Of a stretch of DNA of 64,000 nt, positions 23,989 to 32,087 are shown in pieces (positions within the stretch are counted from its first letter, which is position 1; every line of letters begins with the position of its first letter). The DNA comes from Firmicutes bacterium CAG:345 (lineage in GTDB: Bacteria > Bacillota_I > Bacilli_A > RFN20 > CAG-288). The notes under the pieces were generated by a model. The model ran no database searches. It was not told the DNA's origin and saw nothing but the letters and a program-made list of their open reading frames with translations. Both the position numbers and the translations under genes were made by a program. The stretch covers positions 1 through 64,000 of the forward strand of contig FR893375.1 in NCBI GenBank assembly GCA_000433315.1. The letters are read 5' to 3'.

Positions 23989-25263
23989 ATGAATAACAAA
24001 TTTCTTCAACTAAAAGCATTGAAACAAATCATCGATGAAAAGAAATCATTTCAATCAGTTTTGGAAAATATTGTAAGACAAAACAACTTGTCAGAAAATG
24101 ATAAGGTTGTTTTTAAGCTTGATGTCCTAGGCAGTCTGCGTCATTTCTATCAACTTCAATATGAAGCTACCAAAGAATTTCCAGAGTTTATGCCCGACGA
24201 TGATGAAATTTACTTAATAATTATTGCCTTATATGAGCTTCGCTATCATAGCAAAGATTTAGCTGGTTATGAAGTAATAAATCAAACAACAGCAACTATA
24301 AAATTTATGAGTCTCAGGTTAGATTCTGAACAAGTAAAAAATAAATTAGAAGAAATAACAAAAAAGAAATTTGTTTTGCCAGAAGATTTAAAAAAGGATC
24401 TCTATGCTTATAACGCTTTGTTTTTTAATACTCCGAAATGGATAATAGAACTTTTAACTTCTGAATATGGCGATGATATCTGTATGAATTTTCTTCTTTC
24501 AAGTCAGAGAAAAGGATCTCAATATCTTGCAATAAATACAATTTACCGCAAAATTGAAGACTTCTCGAACGATGTAAGATTTATTCATCCTCAAGTTCTC
24601 AATACTGCTTTAGAATATCAAACAGGTAAATGTTCTAATTTAATCGAAGTAAAAAAAGGGGATTTATTTCCACAAGATTTATCAACTCAAATTATGTTGA
24701 ATTCTTTGAATTATTGTTTCAAGCAAAAAACTCTTCATATAGGAGCAAAATCTGGTTCCATCATGGCTGAAGTCGCTATCAGAATTCATGATAATGGTGG
24801 ATATGTTGATGCACTTTTCTCCAATGACAAAAAGTACTCTTCGGCAAAATATCTTTCTAGAAGATTAGGATTAGATAATACCCATATATTTTATGGCAGT
24901 CTTAAAATGATGAAGACATATAGTCCTTATAACTCATATGATATGGTCATATATTCTCCTAACTCTTCAAAATTAGGACAAGTCAGAAGAAGACCTGATA
25001 TATTTCCAACACTTCAAAAAGAAGACATCTTTAAATATTGTGCTAAGTCATCTATCGATTTAAATGAAGTGAAAAAATTTGTTGCTAGCGATAGCTATTT
25101 AATATATCATGTTCCAACAATTACTAAAGAAGAAACAATAAATATCATCAAAGATTTTCTCAGCAAAAATGATGATTTTATCTTAGAATATGAAAGACAA
25201 ATTTTTCCTTATGAATATGGTTCTGATGGATTATATTTTGCAGTTTTGAAGAAAATAAAATAA
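23989..25263 (+). CDS. RsmB-like protein that has lost its catalytic cysteines
   Basis: The protein is 424 residues. An N-terminal NusB-like helical domain (about 1-145) and a C-terminal Rossmann-type domain have the overall layout of RsmB, the 16S rRNA m5C967 methyltransferase. Landmarks align: motif IV, normally APCSATGVIRRHPDI, reads SPNSSKLGQVRRRPDI (about 323-338), and motif VI, normally YATCSVLPEEN, reads YHVPTITKEET (about 373-383). Both catalytic cysteines are gone (Asn and Pro), and the SAM loop (HIGAKSGS) is also altered. It may bind RNA or the ribosome without methylating. The gene starts the rlmN operon with AAAGG before the ATG. Confidence 0.75.
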   Translation: MNNKFLQLKALKQIIDEKKSFQSVLENIVRQNNLSENDKVVFKLDVLGSLRHFYQLQYEATKEFPEFMPDDDEIYLIIIALYELRYHSKDLAGYEVINQTTATIKFMSLRLDSEQVKNKLEEITKKKFVLPEDLKKDLYAYNALFFNTPKWIIELLTSEYGDDICMNFLLSSQRKGSQYLAINTIYRKIEDFSNDVRFIHPQVLNTALEYQTGKCSNLIEVKKGDLFPQDLSTQIMLNSLNYCFKQKTLHIGAKSGSIMAEVAIRIHDNGGYVDALFSNDKKYSSAKYLSRRLGLDNTHIFYGSLKMMKTYSPYNSYDMVIYSPNSSKLGQVRRRPDIFPTLQKEDIFKYCAKSSIDLNEVKKFVASDSYLIYHVPTITKEETINIIKDFLSKNDDFILEYERQIFPYEYGSDGLYFAVLKKIK

Positions 25264-25272
25264 AGGTGAATT

Positions 25273-26316
25273 ATGAAAAATATCTATGGTCTAACTCTTG
25301 AAAAATTAACCGAAGAAATGCTTTCATTAGAACAAAAAAGTTTTAGAGCAAAACAACTCTTCTCTTGGCTTTACGTTAAGAATGCAACATCATTTGATGA
25401 AATGAGTGATATATCTCTTAAATTCCGTGAAGTTCTTAAAGAAAAATATAGTATAGAAAAGCCAAAATTGTTTTTAAAACAAAAAAGCATTGATGGAACA
25501 ACAAAGCTTCTTTTAGAAATGCGTGATGGAGAAAAAATAGAAACTGTTTTAATGCCATATAACTATGGAAATGCAATATGTATTTCAACTCAAGTTGGAT
25601 GCAATATGGGATGTAAATTCTGTGCCTCTGGTCTATTGAAAAGAAAAAGAAATTTATCGACAGAAGAATTAGTAGGGCAAGTTTTAATTCTCAATGATGT
25701 TCTTCGTGAAAATAATCAGAACCCTGTAACTCATGTTGTTGTAATGGGAACAGGGGAACCTTTTGATAATTATGATAATGTCATCGATTTTATCAGAATT
25801 ATAAATTCACAATTTGGATTAGCTATCGGAGCAAGGCATATAACCGTTTCAACATCTGGAATTGTTCCAGGAATTTTAAAATATGGAAAAGAAGGATTAC
25901 AAATAAATCTAGCTGTTTCTCTTCACGCTCCTACAAACCAATTACGCGATATCATAATGCCTATAAACAAAGCTTATCCTTTGGAACAATTGATTCCAGC
26001 AATCGTTCAGTATGGAAAAGATAGCAATGGAAGAAGAGTAACTTATGAATACATTATGATTCAGGATTTTAATGATTCTGAAGAATGTGCTGATAAACTT
26101 ATTGAATTAATTAAACCTACATTTGGATATGTAAATTTAATACCTTATAATCGTGTTATAGAAAATGATTTCTATCGTTCTTCTAATAATCGTATCCATC
26201 GTTTCCATGATAAATTATTAAAGGCTGGAATAAAAGCTACAATCAGAAAAGAATTTGGAGCTGACATCGATGCAGCTTGCGGACAATTAAGAGCTAAATA
26301 TGCAAACAAAAATTAA
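25273..26316 (+). CDS. rlmN: 23S rRNA (adenine2503-C2)-methyltransferase
   Basis: RlmN is a radical-SAM enzyme that methylates C2 of A2503 in 23S rRNA and A37 of some tRNAs. The 347-residue protein has the Fe-S motif CNMGCKFCAS (CxxxCxxC) at about 113-122, VVVMGTGEPFDNYDNV, and near the C-terminus a Cys in DIDAACGQLR that forms the enzyme's thiyl/adduct pair. AAGGTG lies six bases upstream of the ATG, ten bases after the RsmB-like gene. It overlaps the next gene by 17 bases. Confidence 0.95.
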   Translation: MKNIYGLTLEKLTEEMLSLEQKSFRAKQLFSWLYVKNATSFDEMSDISLKFREVLKEKYSIEKPKLFLKQKSIDGTTKLLLEMRDGEKIETVLMPYNYGNAICISTQVGCNMGCKFCASGLLKRKRNLSTEELVGQVLILNDVLRENNQNPVTHVVVMGTGEPFDNYDNVIDFIRIINSQFGLAIGARHITVSTSGIVPGILKYGKEGLQINLAVSLHAPTNQLRDIIMPINKAYPLEQLIPAIVQYGKDSNGRRVTYEYIMIQDFNDSEECADKLIELIKPTFGYVNLIPYNRVIENDFYRSSNNRIHRFHDKLLKAGIKATIRKEFGADIDAACGQLRAKYANKN

Positions 26317-27043
26317 TGGTGCCACACTAACAAATATTGGCAGAAAAAGAACAAAAAATGAAGACGCAGCTTATTTTAATAGTTGCGAAGATTTTACTTT
26401 GCTGATGATTGCTGATGGTATTGGTGGTCATAAAAAAGGTGAAGTAGCAAGTGATATGACAATCAGTATCGTATCTAATAAAATTTCAAATTTTGAAAAA
26501 GCATTCAAATTAACAACATCAAGACGTTTGATTAAAAATGCAATTAAATATGCTAATAAAGAAGTGAATAATCTAAGTGTTAAACAAGAATATTTAGATA
26601 TGGGTACTACTTTAGTTTTAGCTTTAGTGCTTAAAGAAAAAACTATAATTGCAAATATTGGAGATTCGCGACTATATCGCTTTGATAAAGAATTCGGTTT
26701 AACACAATTAACTGTAGATCAAAATTATGTACAATATATGATTCAAATTGGAAAAATGACAAAAGAAGAAGCAAAAAATTCCAATAAAAAGAATGTTTTA
26801 CTCAATGCATTAGGTGTTAATCCAAGTGTCTACTACGATGAACAAATTATCGACAATAACTACGATGCATTACTGCTATGCTCAGATGGATTATATAATA
26901 TGGTTTCATTAGAAGAACTAAATAAAATAATGTACTTAAATATTTCTGTTGAAGAAAAAGTAAAAAAGCTTATCGATACAGCCAACCGCAATGGTGGCTT
27001 TGATAATATAGGTGTAAGTTTAATGGAGGTAAAACAATGTTAG
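26300..27043 (+). CDS. prpC: PP2C-family protein serine/threonine phosphatase (PrpC/Stp)
   Basis: The protein is 247 residues with PP2C motifs: RKRTKNEDAAYF at the start, LMIADGIGGHKKGEVAS (metal Asp/Gly), IANIGDSRLYRF, LLCSDGLYNMV, and GGFDNIGVSL at the end. It removes phosphate from Ser/Thr of targets of the partner kinase. It overlaps rlmN at its 5' end and the kinase gene by seven bases, the usual prpC-prkC layout of Gram-positive bacteria. Confidence 0.9.
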   Translation: MQTKINGATLTNIGRKRTKNEDAAYFNSCEDFTLLMIADGIGGHKKGEVASDMTISIVSNKISNFEKAFKLTTSRRLIKNAIKYANKEVNNLSVKQEYLDMGTTLVLALVLKEKTIIANIGDSRLYRFDKEFGLTQLTVDQNYVQYMIQIGKMTKEEAKNSNKKNVLLNALGVNPSVYYDEQIIDNNYDALLLCSDGLYNMVSLEELNKIMYLNISVEEKVKKLIDTANRNGGFDNIGVSLMEVKQC

Positions 27044-27915
27044 AAACAGGTAGTTTAATCGATGACCGTTATAAGATAATTAAAGTCTTAGGTGAAGGCG
27101 GAATGGCTGTTGTCTATCTTGCTAAAGATGTGATTTCCAATAAAGATGTAGCTGTAAAAATAATAAAAGAAGAAACGATGAAAAATCCTGTAAATTTAAC
27201 AAGATTCGAACGCGAAGCAAGAGCAGCTGCCTCATTAAATCATCAAAATATTGTCAGAGTAATAAATCTTGGTGCCCATGATAATCGCCCATATATGGTT
27301 AACGAATACATCAGAGGTAAAACTTTAAGAGATACTTTAAATGTTCGCGGTAAATTCTCTTTTTTAGAGGCCTGCGATATTATGTATCAACTTTGCTCTG
27401 CTGTCCTATTTGCTCATCAACACGGAGTCATCCATAGAGATATTAAACCACAAAATGTTTTTATCACTGTCGATGGAACAGTAAAATTAGGCGATTTTGG
27501 AATTGCAACATTCCAAAATTCCGCCCATGTCACCAGAAGTGAAGTAGTTGTTGGTAGCGTTCATTACTTAGCACCTGAGATATCACAAGGCAATCCAGCT
27601 ACTCCACAAAGCGATATTTATTCTTTAGGAATAACATTCTTCGAATTAATTACAGGACGTGTTCCTTTTGATGATGAATCCGCTCTAGCTGTTGCATTAA
27701 AACATATCAAAGAAAAATTCCCATCTGTTAGAATATATAACCCTAAAACTCCTATTGTCATTGAAAAAATAATTACTAAGGCTTGTGCAAAATCGCCTTT
27801 AGATCGTTATCATTCCGTTGCAGACATGCGTAAAGATATTGAAAAAGTATTACATGACCCAAGTTGTTTAGAAGAAAAGAAAGGCTTCTTTGCACGTTTA
27901 TTCCATCGTAAATAA
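27037..27915 (+). CDS. short cytoplasmic PrkC/StkP-like Ser/Thr protein kinase
   Basis: The protein is 292 residues, all of it essentially the kinase domain: glycine-rich loop GEGGMAVVYLA, VAVKII lysine, HRDIKPQNVF, GDFGIA and APEISQG. Typical PrkC proteins are about 600 residues with a membrane segment and extracellular PASTA repeats that sense peptidoglycan. Here the sequence ends soon after the kinase domain (EEKKGFFARLFHRK), so it is probably soluble and cannot sense the wall directly. GGAGG lies nine bases upstream of the ATG. Confidence 0.9.
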   Translation: MLETGSLIDDRYKIIKVLGEGGMAVVYLAKDVISNKDVAVKIIKEETMKNPVNLTRFEREARAAASLNHQNIVRVINLGAHDNRPYMVNEYIRGKTLRDTLNVRGKFSFLEACDIMYQLCSAVLFAHQHGVIHRDIKPQNVFITVDGTVKLGDFGIATFQNSAHVTRSEVVVGSVHYLAPEISQGNPATPQSDIYSLGITFFELITGRVPFDDESALAVALKHIKEKFPSVRIYNPKTPIVIEKIITKACAKSPLDRYHSVADMRKDIEKVLHDPSCLEEKKGFFARLFHRK

Positions 27916-27917
27916 TT

Positions 27918-28784
27918 ATGGAAAAAGGAATAATAATCAGCGGTACAAAAAGAGAATATCAAGTTTATATTCATTCTTCCAAAAACATCAAAAAAGCTGT
28001 AGTCCGAAAAACTTTAATTTATAAATTCGGGCCTCTTTTTGTTGGAGATGAAGTTGATATCGATGAAGATGAAACAATTTGTAACCTCTATCCACGTAAA
28101 AATAGATTAATTCGACCTAAAGTTGCTAATGTTAGTTATGCGGCTATTTGTACATCAACAGCCGAGCCTTCTTTTACCTCATATCTTTTAGAAAAATATC
28201 TTACTTATTTGATTTATTGCCACGTTACTCCTCTGATTTTCTTTACAAAAACAGATATGCTCGACAACAATGAATTAACAAGAATATTAAGCTATAAAAA
28301 ATATTATGAAACACTAGGATATAAAACATTTATGATCAGCACTAAAAATTCTGAAACATTTATGCCTCTAAAAGAAATTATCAAAGATAAGAATGTTATA
28401 TTTATGGGACAAACCGGAGTTGGAAAAAGTTCATCCTTAAATATGATTGATCCAACATTAGAAAGAAAAATAGGTGAGTATTCTAAAGCCCTTGGAAGAG
28501 GAAAGCATCAAACAAAAGAAGTTGTTCTTTTTCCTTATCAAAACGGATTTATCGGAGATACTCCTGGATTTTCTAGCTTAGAACTTCCGATGAAACAAGA
28601 TGAACTAGCAGCTTGTTTCCCTGGATTTGAAAATTTTGCCCATCTTTGTTTTTATACAGATTGTCTTCATATTTTCGAAAAAAAATGTGAAGTAAAAAAA
28701 CACATAGAAGAAGGCTTTATCAGCAAAGAAAGTTACGAAAATTATAAAAAAATGTTAGAAGAACTTAAGGAGAAAGGAAAATGA
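27918..28784 (+). CDS. rsgA: ribosome small-subunit-dependent GTPase A
   Basis: RsgA helps mature the 30S subunit. The 288-residue protein has an N-terminal OB-like domain, a circularly permuted GTPase with FFTKTDML (G4) before GQTGVGKSS (G1) and GDTPGF (G3), and a C-terminal zinc-binding part with CFPGFENFAHLCFYTDCLH. No clear Shine-Dalgarno sequence is seen in the three-base gap; it is probably coupled to the kinase gene. It overlaps rpe by four bases. The prpC-prkC-rsgA-rpe order is as in other Bacillota. Confidence 0.92.
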   Translation: MEKGIIISGTKREYQVYIHSSKNIKKAVVRKTLIYKFGPLFVGDEVDIDEDETICNLYPRKNRLIRPKVANVSYAAICTSTAEPSFTSYLLEKYLTYLIYCHVTPLIFFTKTDMLDNNELTRILSYKKYYETLGYKTFMISTKNSETFMPLKEIIKDKNVIFMGQTGVGKSSSLNMIDPTLERKIGEYSKALGRGKHQTKEVVLFPYQNGFIGDTPGFSSLELPMKQDELAACFPGFENFAHLCFYTDCLHIFEKKCEVKKHIEEGFISKESYENYKKMLEELKEKGK

Positions 28785-29443
28785 AAGATATTATTATAGC
28801 CCCTTCATTATTAGCAGCAAACTTTTTAAATCTTGAAAAAGAAATAACAAGATTAGAAGAAGCTAAAATTAAATGGCTTCATTATGATGTCATGGATGGA
28901 CATTTTGTTCCAGCAATATCTTTCGGTTCAGAAATTTTAAAACAAATAAGTAATTTTACAGATCTTTTTTTAGATGTTCATATTATGGCCACTAATCCTG
29001 AACATTGTGCAAAATTATTAATTGATGCTGGTGCAAATAATATTACATTCCATTATGAAGCAACAGGTGATGTAATAGAAACAATTAATAAGCTCCGAGA
29101 AATGTCTGCTGATATTATGATTGGCATGAGCATAAAACCATTAACACCTGTCGATGAAATTTTAGAATATTTACCTTATTTAGATATGATTTTAGTTATG
29201 AGCGTTGAACCCGGAAAAGGTGGACAAAAATTCAATATTGAAGCTCTAGATAAAATAGAACAATTGCGAAGATATATTGATGAAAATTCATTTGAATGTC
29301 TCATCGAAGTTGATGGTGGAATCAATGGTGAAACTGGAAAAGATTGCGCTCTAGCTGGAGCAGATGTTTTAGTATCTGGAACATATTTATTTAGATCAGA
29401 AAATATAGAAAAATCTATCGAAAAAATAAAAAATATAGATTAA
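28781..29443 (+). CDS. rpe: ribulose-phosphate 3-epimerase
   Basis: Rpe interconverts ribulose 5-phosphate and xylulose 5-phosphate. The 220-residue TIM barrel has IAPSLLAANF at the start, HYDVMDGHFVPAISFG with the catalytic Asp and metal residues, VMSVEPGKGGQKF for phosphate binding, and EVDGGING. AAGGAGAAAGG precedes the ATG. Confidence 0.94.
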   Translation: MKDIIIAPSLLAANFLNLEKEITRLEEAKIKWLHYDVMDGHFVPAISFGSEILKQISNFTDLFLDVHIMATNPEHCAKLLIDAGANNITFHYEATGDVIETINKLREMSADIMIGMSIKPLTPVDEILEYLPYLDMILVMSVEPGKGGQKFNIEALDKIEQLRRYIDENSFECLIEVDGGINGETGKDCALAGADVLVSGTYLFRSENIEKSIEKIKNID

Positions 29444-29527
29444 CTTTTACAGTAATAAAATTGTGTATTAATAATTGACTTGTCAAAAATTTTAAATAAA
29501 TTAATATATTTACAGGAGGCAAAATCT

Positions 29528-30175
29528 ATGTTTCAACAAGGAATAGTCATTTCTTCGACAGTAGCATTGCTCGGATTAATAATTTTAATATATTTAGGAT
29601 ATAAAATTATCCATGACAAAATGTCTTTTTTATCAACATATCCTTCAGACTTAATAAATGATTCCAATTCAAAAGTTACTAAAACTATTCTCTATTGGCT
29701 ATATTTAATTTTGTCCGGATTTAACTTCGTTTTTTTCTTTTTTACATTCAATACAAAAACGACTTTAATTGGTGGATGTATACTCCTTTTCGCATCATTA
29801 TTAGCAATTATTTTGCCATTCTTTAAAAATATAAAATCATTAAGTTATTACAGTATAATTTATTTTCTAATATCTTCCTTTGGCTCTTTAATGTGCGGAC
29901 TTGGAGGAATTGTTGAAGTTCAAATTGCTGGACACTATTCTTATCCATTGTGGCTAGCTATCATTTTCATAATTATAGGTGTAATAGAATTTGGCTTAGT
30001 ATTTGTTCCACCATTATGGAATATTCAATTCAACCAAAAAACAGAAGAAAATGGAAAGACAATATATATTCGTCCTAAAAAATCAATTCTTTCATTGTTC
30101 CAATGGATTTATCTAGGAATTGGTTATATTCAATGTATTCTTTTATTAATTGCTTCTTTCCTTTTAAAATTATAA
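29528..30175 (+). CDS. membrane protein of unknown function
   Basis: The protein is 215 residues from the ATG at 29528, chosen for the strong AGGAGG nine bases upstream. It has six predicted membrane segments with few charged residues and one polar loop before the last segment (NQKTEENGKTIYIRPKKS). I do not recognise a family. It ends at a terminator, so it is either the last gene of the rsgA-rpe operon or separate. Confidence 0.7.
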   Translation: MFQQGIVISSTVALLGLIILIYLGYKIIHDKMSFLSTYPSDLINDSNSKVTKTILYWLYLILSGFNFVFFFFTFNTKTTLIGGCILLFASLLAIILPFFKNIKSLSYYSIIYFLISSFGSLMCGLGGIVEVQIAGHYSYPLWLAIIFIIIGVIEFGLVFVPPLWNIQFNQKTEENGKTIYIRPKKSILSLFQWIYLGIGYIQCILLLIASFLLKL

Positions 30176-30189
30176 TTTTAATCTAAATA

Positions 30190-30233
30190 AAATAGTTGGA
30201 AATTTAGTTATGTAAATTTCCAACTTTTTTAAA
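30190..30233. terminator. bidirectional terminator
   Basis: AGTTGGAAATTTA pairs with TAAATTTCCAACT around GTTATG and is followed by six T. It lies between the membrane protein gene and the converging def gene. Confidence 0.85.
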
Positions 30234-30771
30234 TCTCTACAGAGCCTTCTGAAACTCGCATTGGATCAATCGGATTAAAATGATCGTAAAATAATATTCC
30301 GTTCAAATGATCAAATTCATGTTGCAAAGCAATAGCTAAATATCCTTTAGCTTCAACCACAACATCTTTTCCTTGTAAAATATCATAAGCAGCCATTTTA
30401 ATTCGATAAGGACGTTCTACTAAGCCTTTATGAACACCATCAACTGATAAGCATCCTTCTCCACCACGAAGATAACATTTTTTAGCAGAAATAGATTTTA
30501 ATCTAGGATTAACCAAAACATATTCATAATGTTTTCCATCAGTATCATCAAGATAAATTGCAAACATTTTTATAGCTTTACCAATTTGAGGTGCAGCTAA
30601 ACCAACACCAGCACGAATATCATGTGCAGCAGCAAATTCATCATCTTGAGATTCTTTTAAATGCTGTATCATCTGTTTTCCTAGGTCTATATATTCTTTA
30701 TCTAATGGCATAGGAATATCTATACATTTTTCATGTAATACTTTTTCCGTATCCTTATAAATTTTTAACAT
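30229..30771 (-). CDS. def: peptide deformylase
   Basis: Def removes the formyl group from nascent N-terminal methionine. The 180-residue protein has all three motifs: GVGLAAPQIG, EGCLSV (the metal Cys) and QHEFDHLNG (two metal histidines). The ATG at 30771 was chosen because TGGAGG lies six bases upstream; an earlier ATG at 30786 lies before that site. The metal is usually Fe2+. It is a single gene facing the membrane protein gene. Confidence 0.93.
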   Translation of the reverse strand: MLKIYKDTEKVLHEKCIDIPMPLDKEYIDLGKQMIQHLKESQDDEFAAAHDIRAGVGLAAPQIGKAIKMFAIYLDDTDGKHYEYVLVNPRLKSISAKKCYLRGGEGCLSVDGVHKGLVERPYRIKMAAYDILQGKDVVVEAKGYLAIALQHEFDHLNGILFYDHFNPIDPMRVSEGSVEI

Positions 30772-30867
30772 AACTAACCTCCACAATGTATTTTAACATA
30801 CTTTATAACATTTTTCTTTATGGAAAAAGAAAAGATAAAATCATAAATTAAATTTATCATTGCAATC

Positions 30868-30892
30868 AAAAAGGATGTAAAAAATTACATCC
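30868..30892 (-). terminator. terminator of the small glycine/tyrosine-rich gene
   Basis: On the minus strand GGATGTAA-TTTT-TTACATCC is followed by five T. It lies just after the 55-residue gene. Confidence 0.75.
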
Positions 30893-30903
30893 CTATTCAT
30901 ATT

Positions 30904-31071
30904 TTAATAACCGGCACCGCACCTGTTATTTCCCCAGCCACAGCCGATAATAACAAGTAAAATAAAAATGACAAGAATTATAGCAAACCATCCACCAATA
31001 CCATTATTTGTATTAGTTGGATATGCATAACCTGTGCCACCATAAGGATAATTTTGTCCGTAATAGTACAT
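30904..31071 (-). CDS. small membrane protein, YjcZ-like in composition
   Basis: The 55-residue protein starts MYYYGQNYPYGGTGYAYP, continues with one membrane segment (WFAIILVIFILLVIIG) and ends with a polar Gly/Cys/Asn tail. GGAGGTGCTT lies directly before the ATG, so translation is well supported. The Gly/Tyr-rich head and single segment resemble the small YjcZ-type sporulation proteins of Bacilli, but this is only a composition match. It has its own terminator. Confidence 0.7.
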   Translation of the reverse strand: MYYYGQNYPYGGTGYAYPTNTNNGIGGWFAIILVIFILLVIIGCGWGNNRCGAGY

Positions 31072-31164
31072 AAGCACCTCCTAATTTAGTGTATGTTAAA
31101 TATCAATTCTTGTTCATAATGTCCGCAATAAATAGTTTTATGCATAGAATATATGGAGGGAACT

Positions 31165-31554
31165 ATGAGTAAATTTGAAGAATTCAAAGAATTTTGTAAA
31201 ACAAAGCCATTTCTAATTGAAAAAATTCACAAAAAAGAAACCACATGGCAAGAATTATATGAAATCTATGATATCTATGGTAAAGATGCAGATATATTTA
31301 ATGAAGAAGGAAAAAAGGAAGAAGAAAAAGTAGAAGAAACATCTGATTCAGAAGAAGAAAAAAAAGATGATAATAAAAAAGAAACTAGTGGCATTCTTGA
31401 TTTATTAGGAAACTTTGACCCAGACAAATTAGCTGATGGTTTAAATGGAGTCAAAAAAATACTGGCAGTCCTTGGAGAAGTTACAAAACCAGAAGAAAAT
31501 GAGTATGTAACTAAAAGAAAAATGACAAGACCATATCAAAGGAGTGATGATTAA
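31165..31554 (+). CDS. ylbD: YlbD-like protein
   Basis: The protein is 129 residues from the ATG at 31165 (GGAGGG before it). It opens SKFEEFKEFCKTKPFLIEKI then KETTWQELYEIYDIYGKDAD, like the YlbD spore-coat family. A long acidic stretch of Glu/Asp/Lys and a C-terminal part follow. In Bacillus, YlbD is a spore coat protein. Its position before ylbE and ylbF copies the Bacillus order, which supports the name. Confidence 0.75.
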   Translation: MSKFEEFKEFCKTKPFLIEKIHKKETTWQELYEIYDIYGKDADIFNEEGKKEEEKVEETSDSEEEKKDDNKKETSGILDLLGNFDPDKLADGLNGVKKILAVLGEVTKPEENEYVTKRKMTRPYQRSDD

Positions 31555-31764
31555 TGCGAGAAGATGTTATAATAAGACTTGATGAGAAGCCGGATTATTA
31601 TATTTTTCTTCGAGAAAAAACCTCTTTGGCATCGTGAGTTAACATTCCATCCTGAAGAATTCGAAGAATTTCTTGCTTCTTATAAGTATAAAAGACATTT
31701 AAGAATGGTAGATAAATTAGAAAATTTATCATTGATGATGTCCTTAGCTAAGGAGTTAATGTGA
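31554..31764 (+). pseudogene. ylbE: ylbE-like gene with a one-base frameshift in a poly-A tract
   Basis: Reading from ATG at 31554 gives MREDVIIRLDEKPDYYIFLR, which then runs into a stop at codon 28. Removing one A from the A6 run at 31615-31620 would restore the frame and continue EKPLWHRELTFHPEEFEEFL to the stop at 31764, giving a normal ~70-residue YlbE. The starting ATG overlaps the ylbD stop and the end overlaps ylbF, as expected for an operon. The gene is either mutated, mis-sequenced, or decoded by slippage. YlbE has no well-defined function. Confidence 0.75.
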
Positions 31765-32087
31765 ACACAGAAACATTCATACAAAAAAGAGATGAATTAA
31801 TCTCAAAAATTAAAGAACTAGATCTTTATAAAGAATACAAAAAATTAGATAGTTTAATCTATGAAGATAAAATCATTCAAGAATTAAACACAAAAAAAGA
31901 AAAACTTCTTCAAGATTATAAATTTGCTTCAGAAGATTTGCAAAATAAAATATTGCAAGAAATTCTTTCAGTTCAAAAAGAAATAGAAAAGCAGCCACTA
32001 GTTATACGTTATAACAAAATAAAAAAAGAGTTAAAAGAATTAGTTGAACCTTTGAATACAAATATAATACAAAAAGTTTACTTTTGA
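31761..32087 (+). CDS. ylbF: YlbF-family protein
   Basis: The 108-residue protein is almost wholly helical and charged, with SLIYEDKIIQELNTKKEKLLQ and VIRYNKIKKELKELVEPLN. This is the Com_YlbF fold; YlbF acts with YmcA and YaaT to control RNase Y-dependent mRNA processing and development in Bacillus. Synteny with ylbD and ylbE supports ylbF. It starts with GTG, with AAGGAG upstream, and overlaps the ylbE stop by four bases. Its 3' end overlaps the convergent protease gene by ten bases. Confidence 0.75.
   Translation: MNTETFIQKRDELISKIKELDLYKEYKKLDSLIYEDKIIQELNTKKEKLLQDYKFASEDLQNKILQEILSVQKEIEKQPLVIRYNKIKKELKELVEPLNTNIIQKVYF

Noticed and set aside
29480..29527. TTG start at 29480 for the membrane protein
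   Set aside because: AGGAGG lies just before the ATG at 29528, while no ribosome site precedes 29480.
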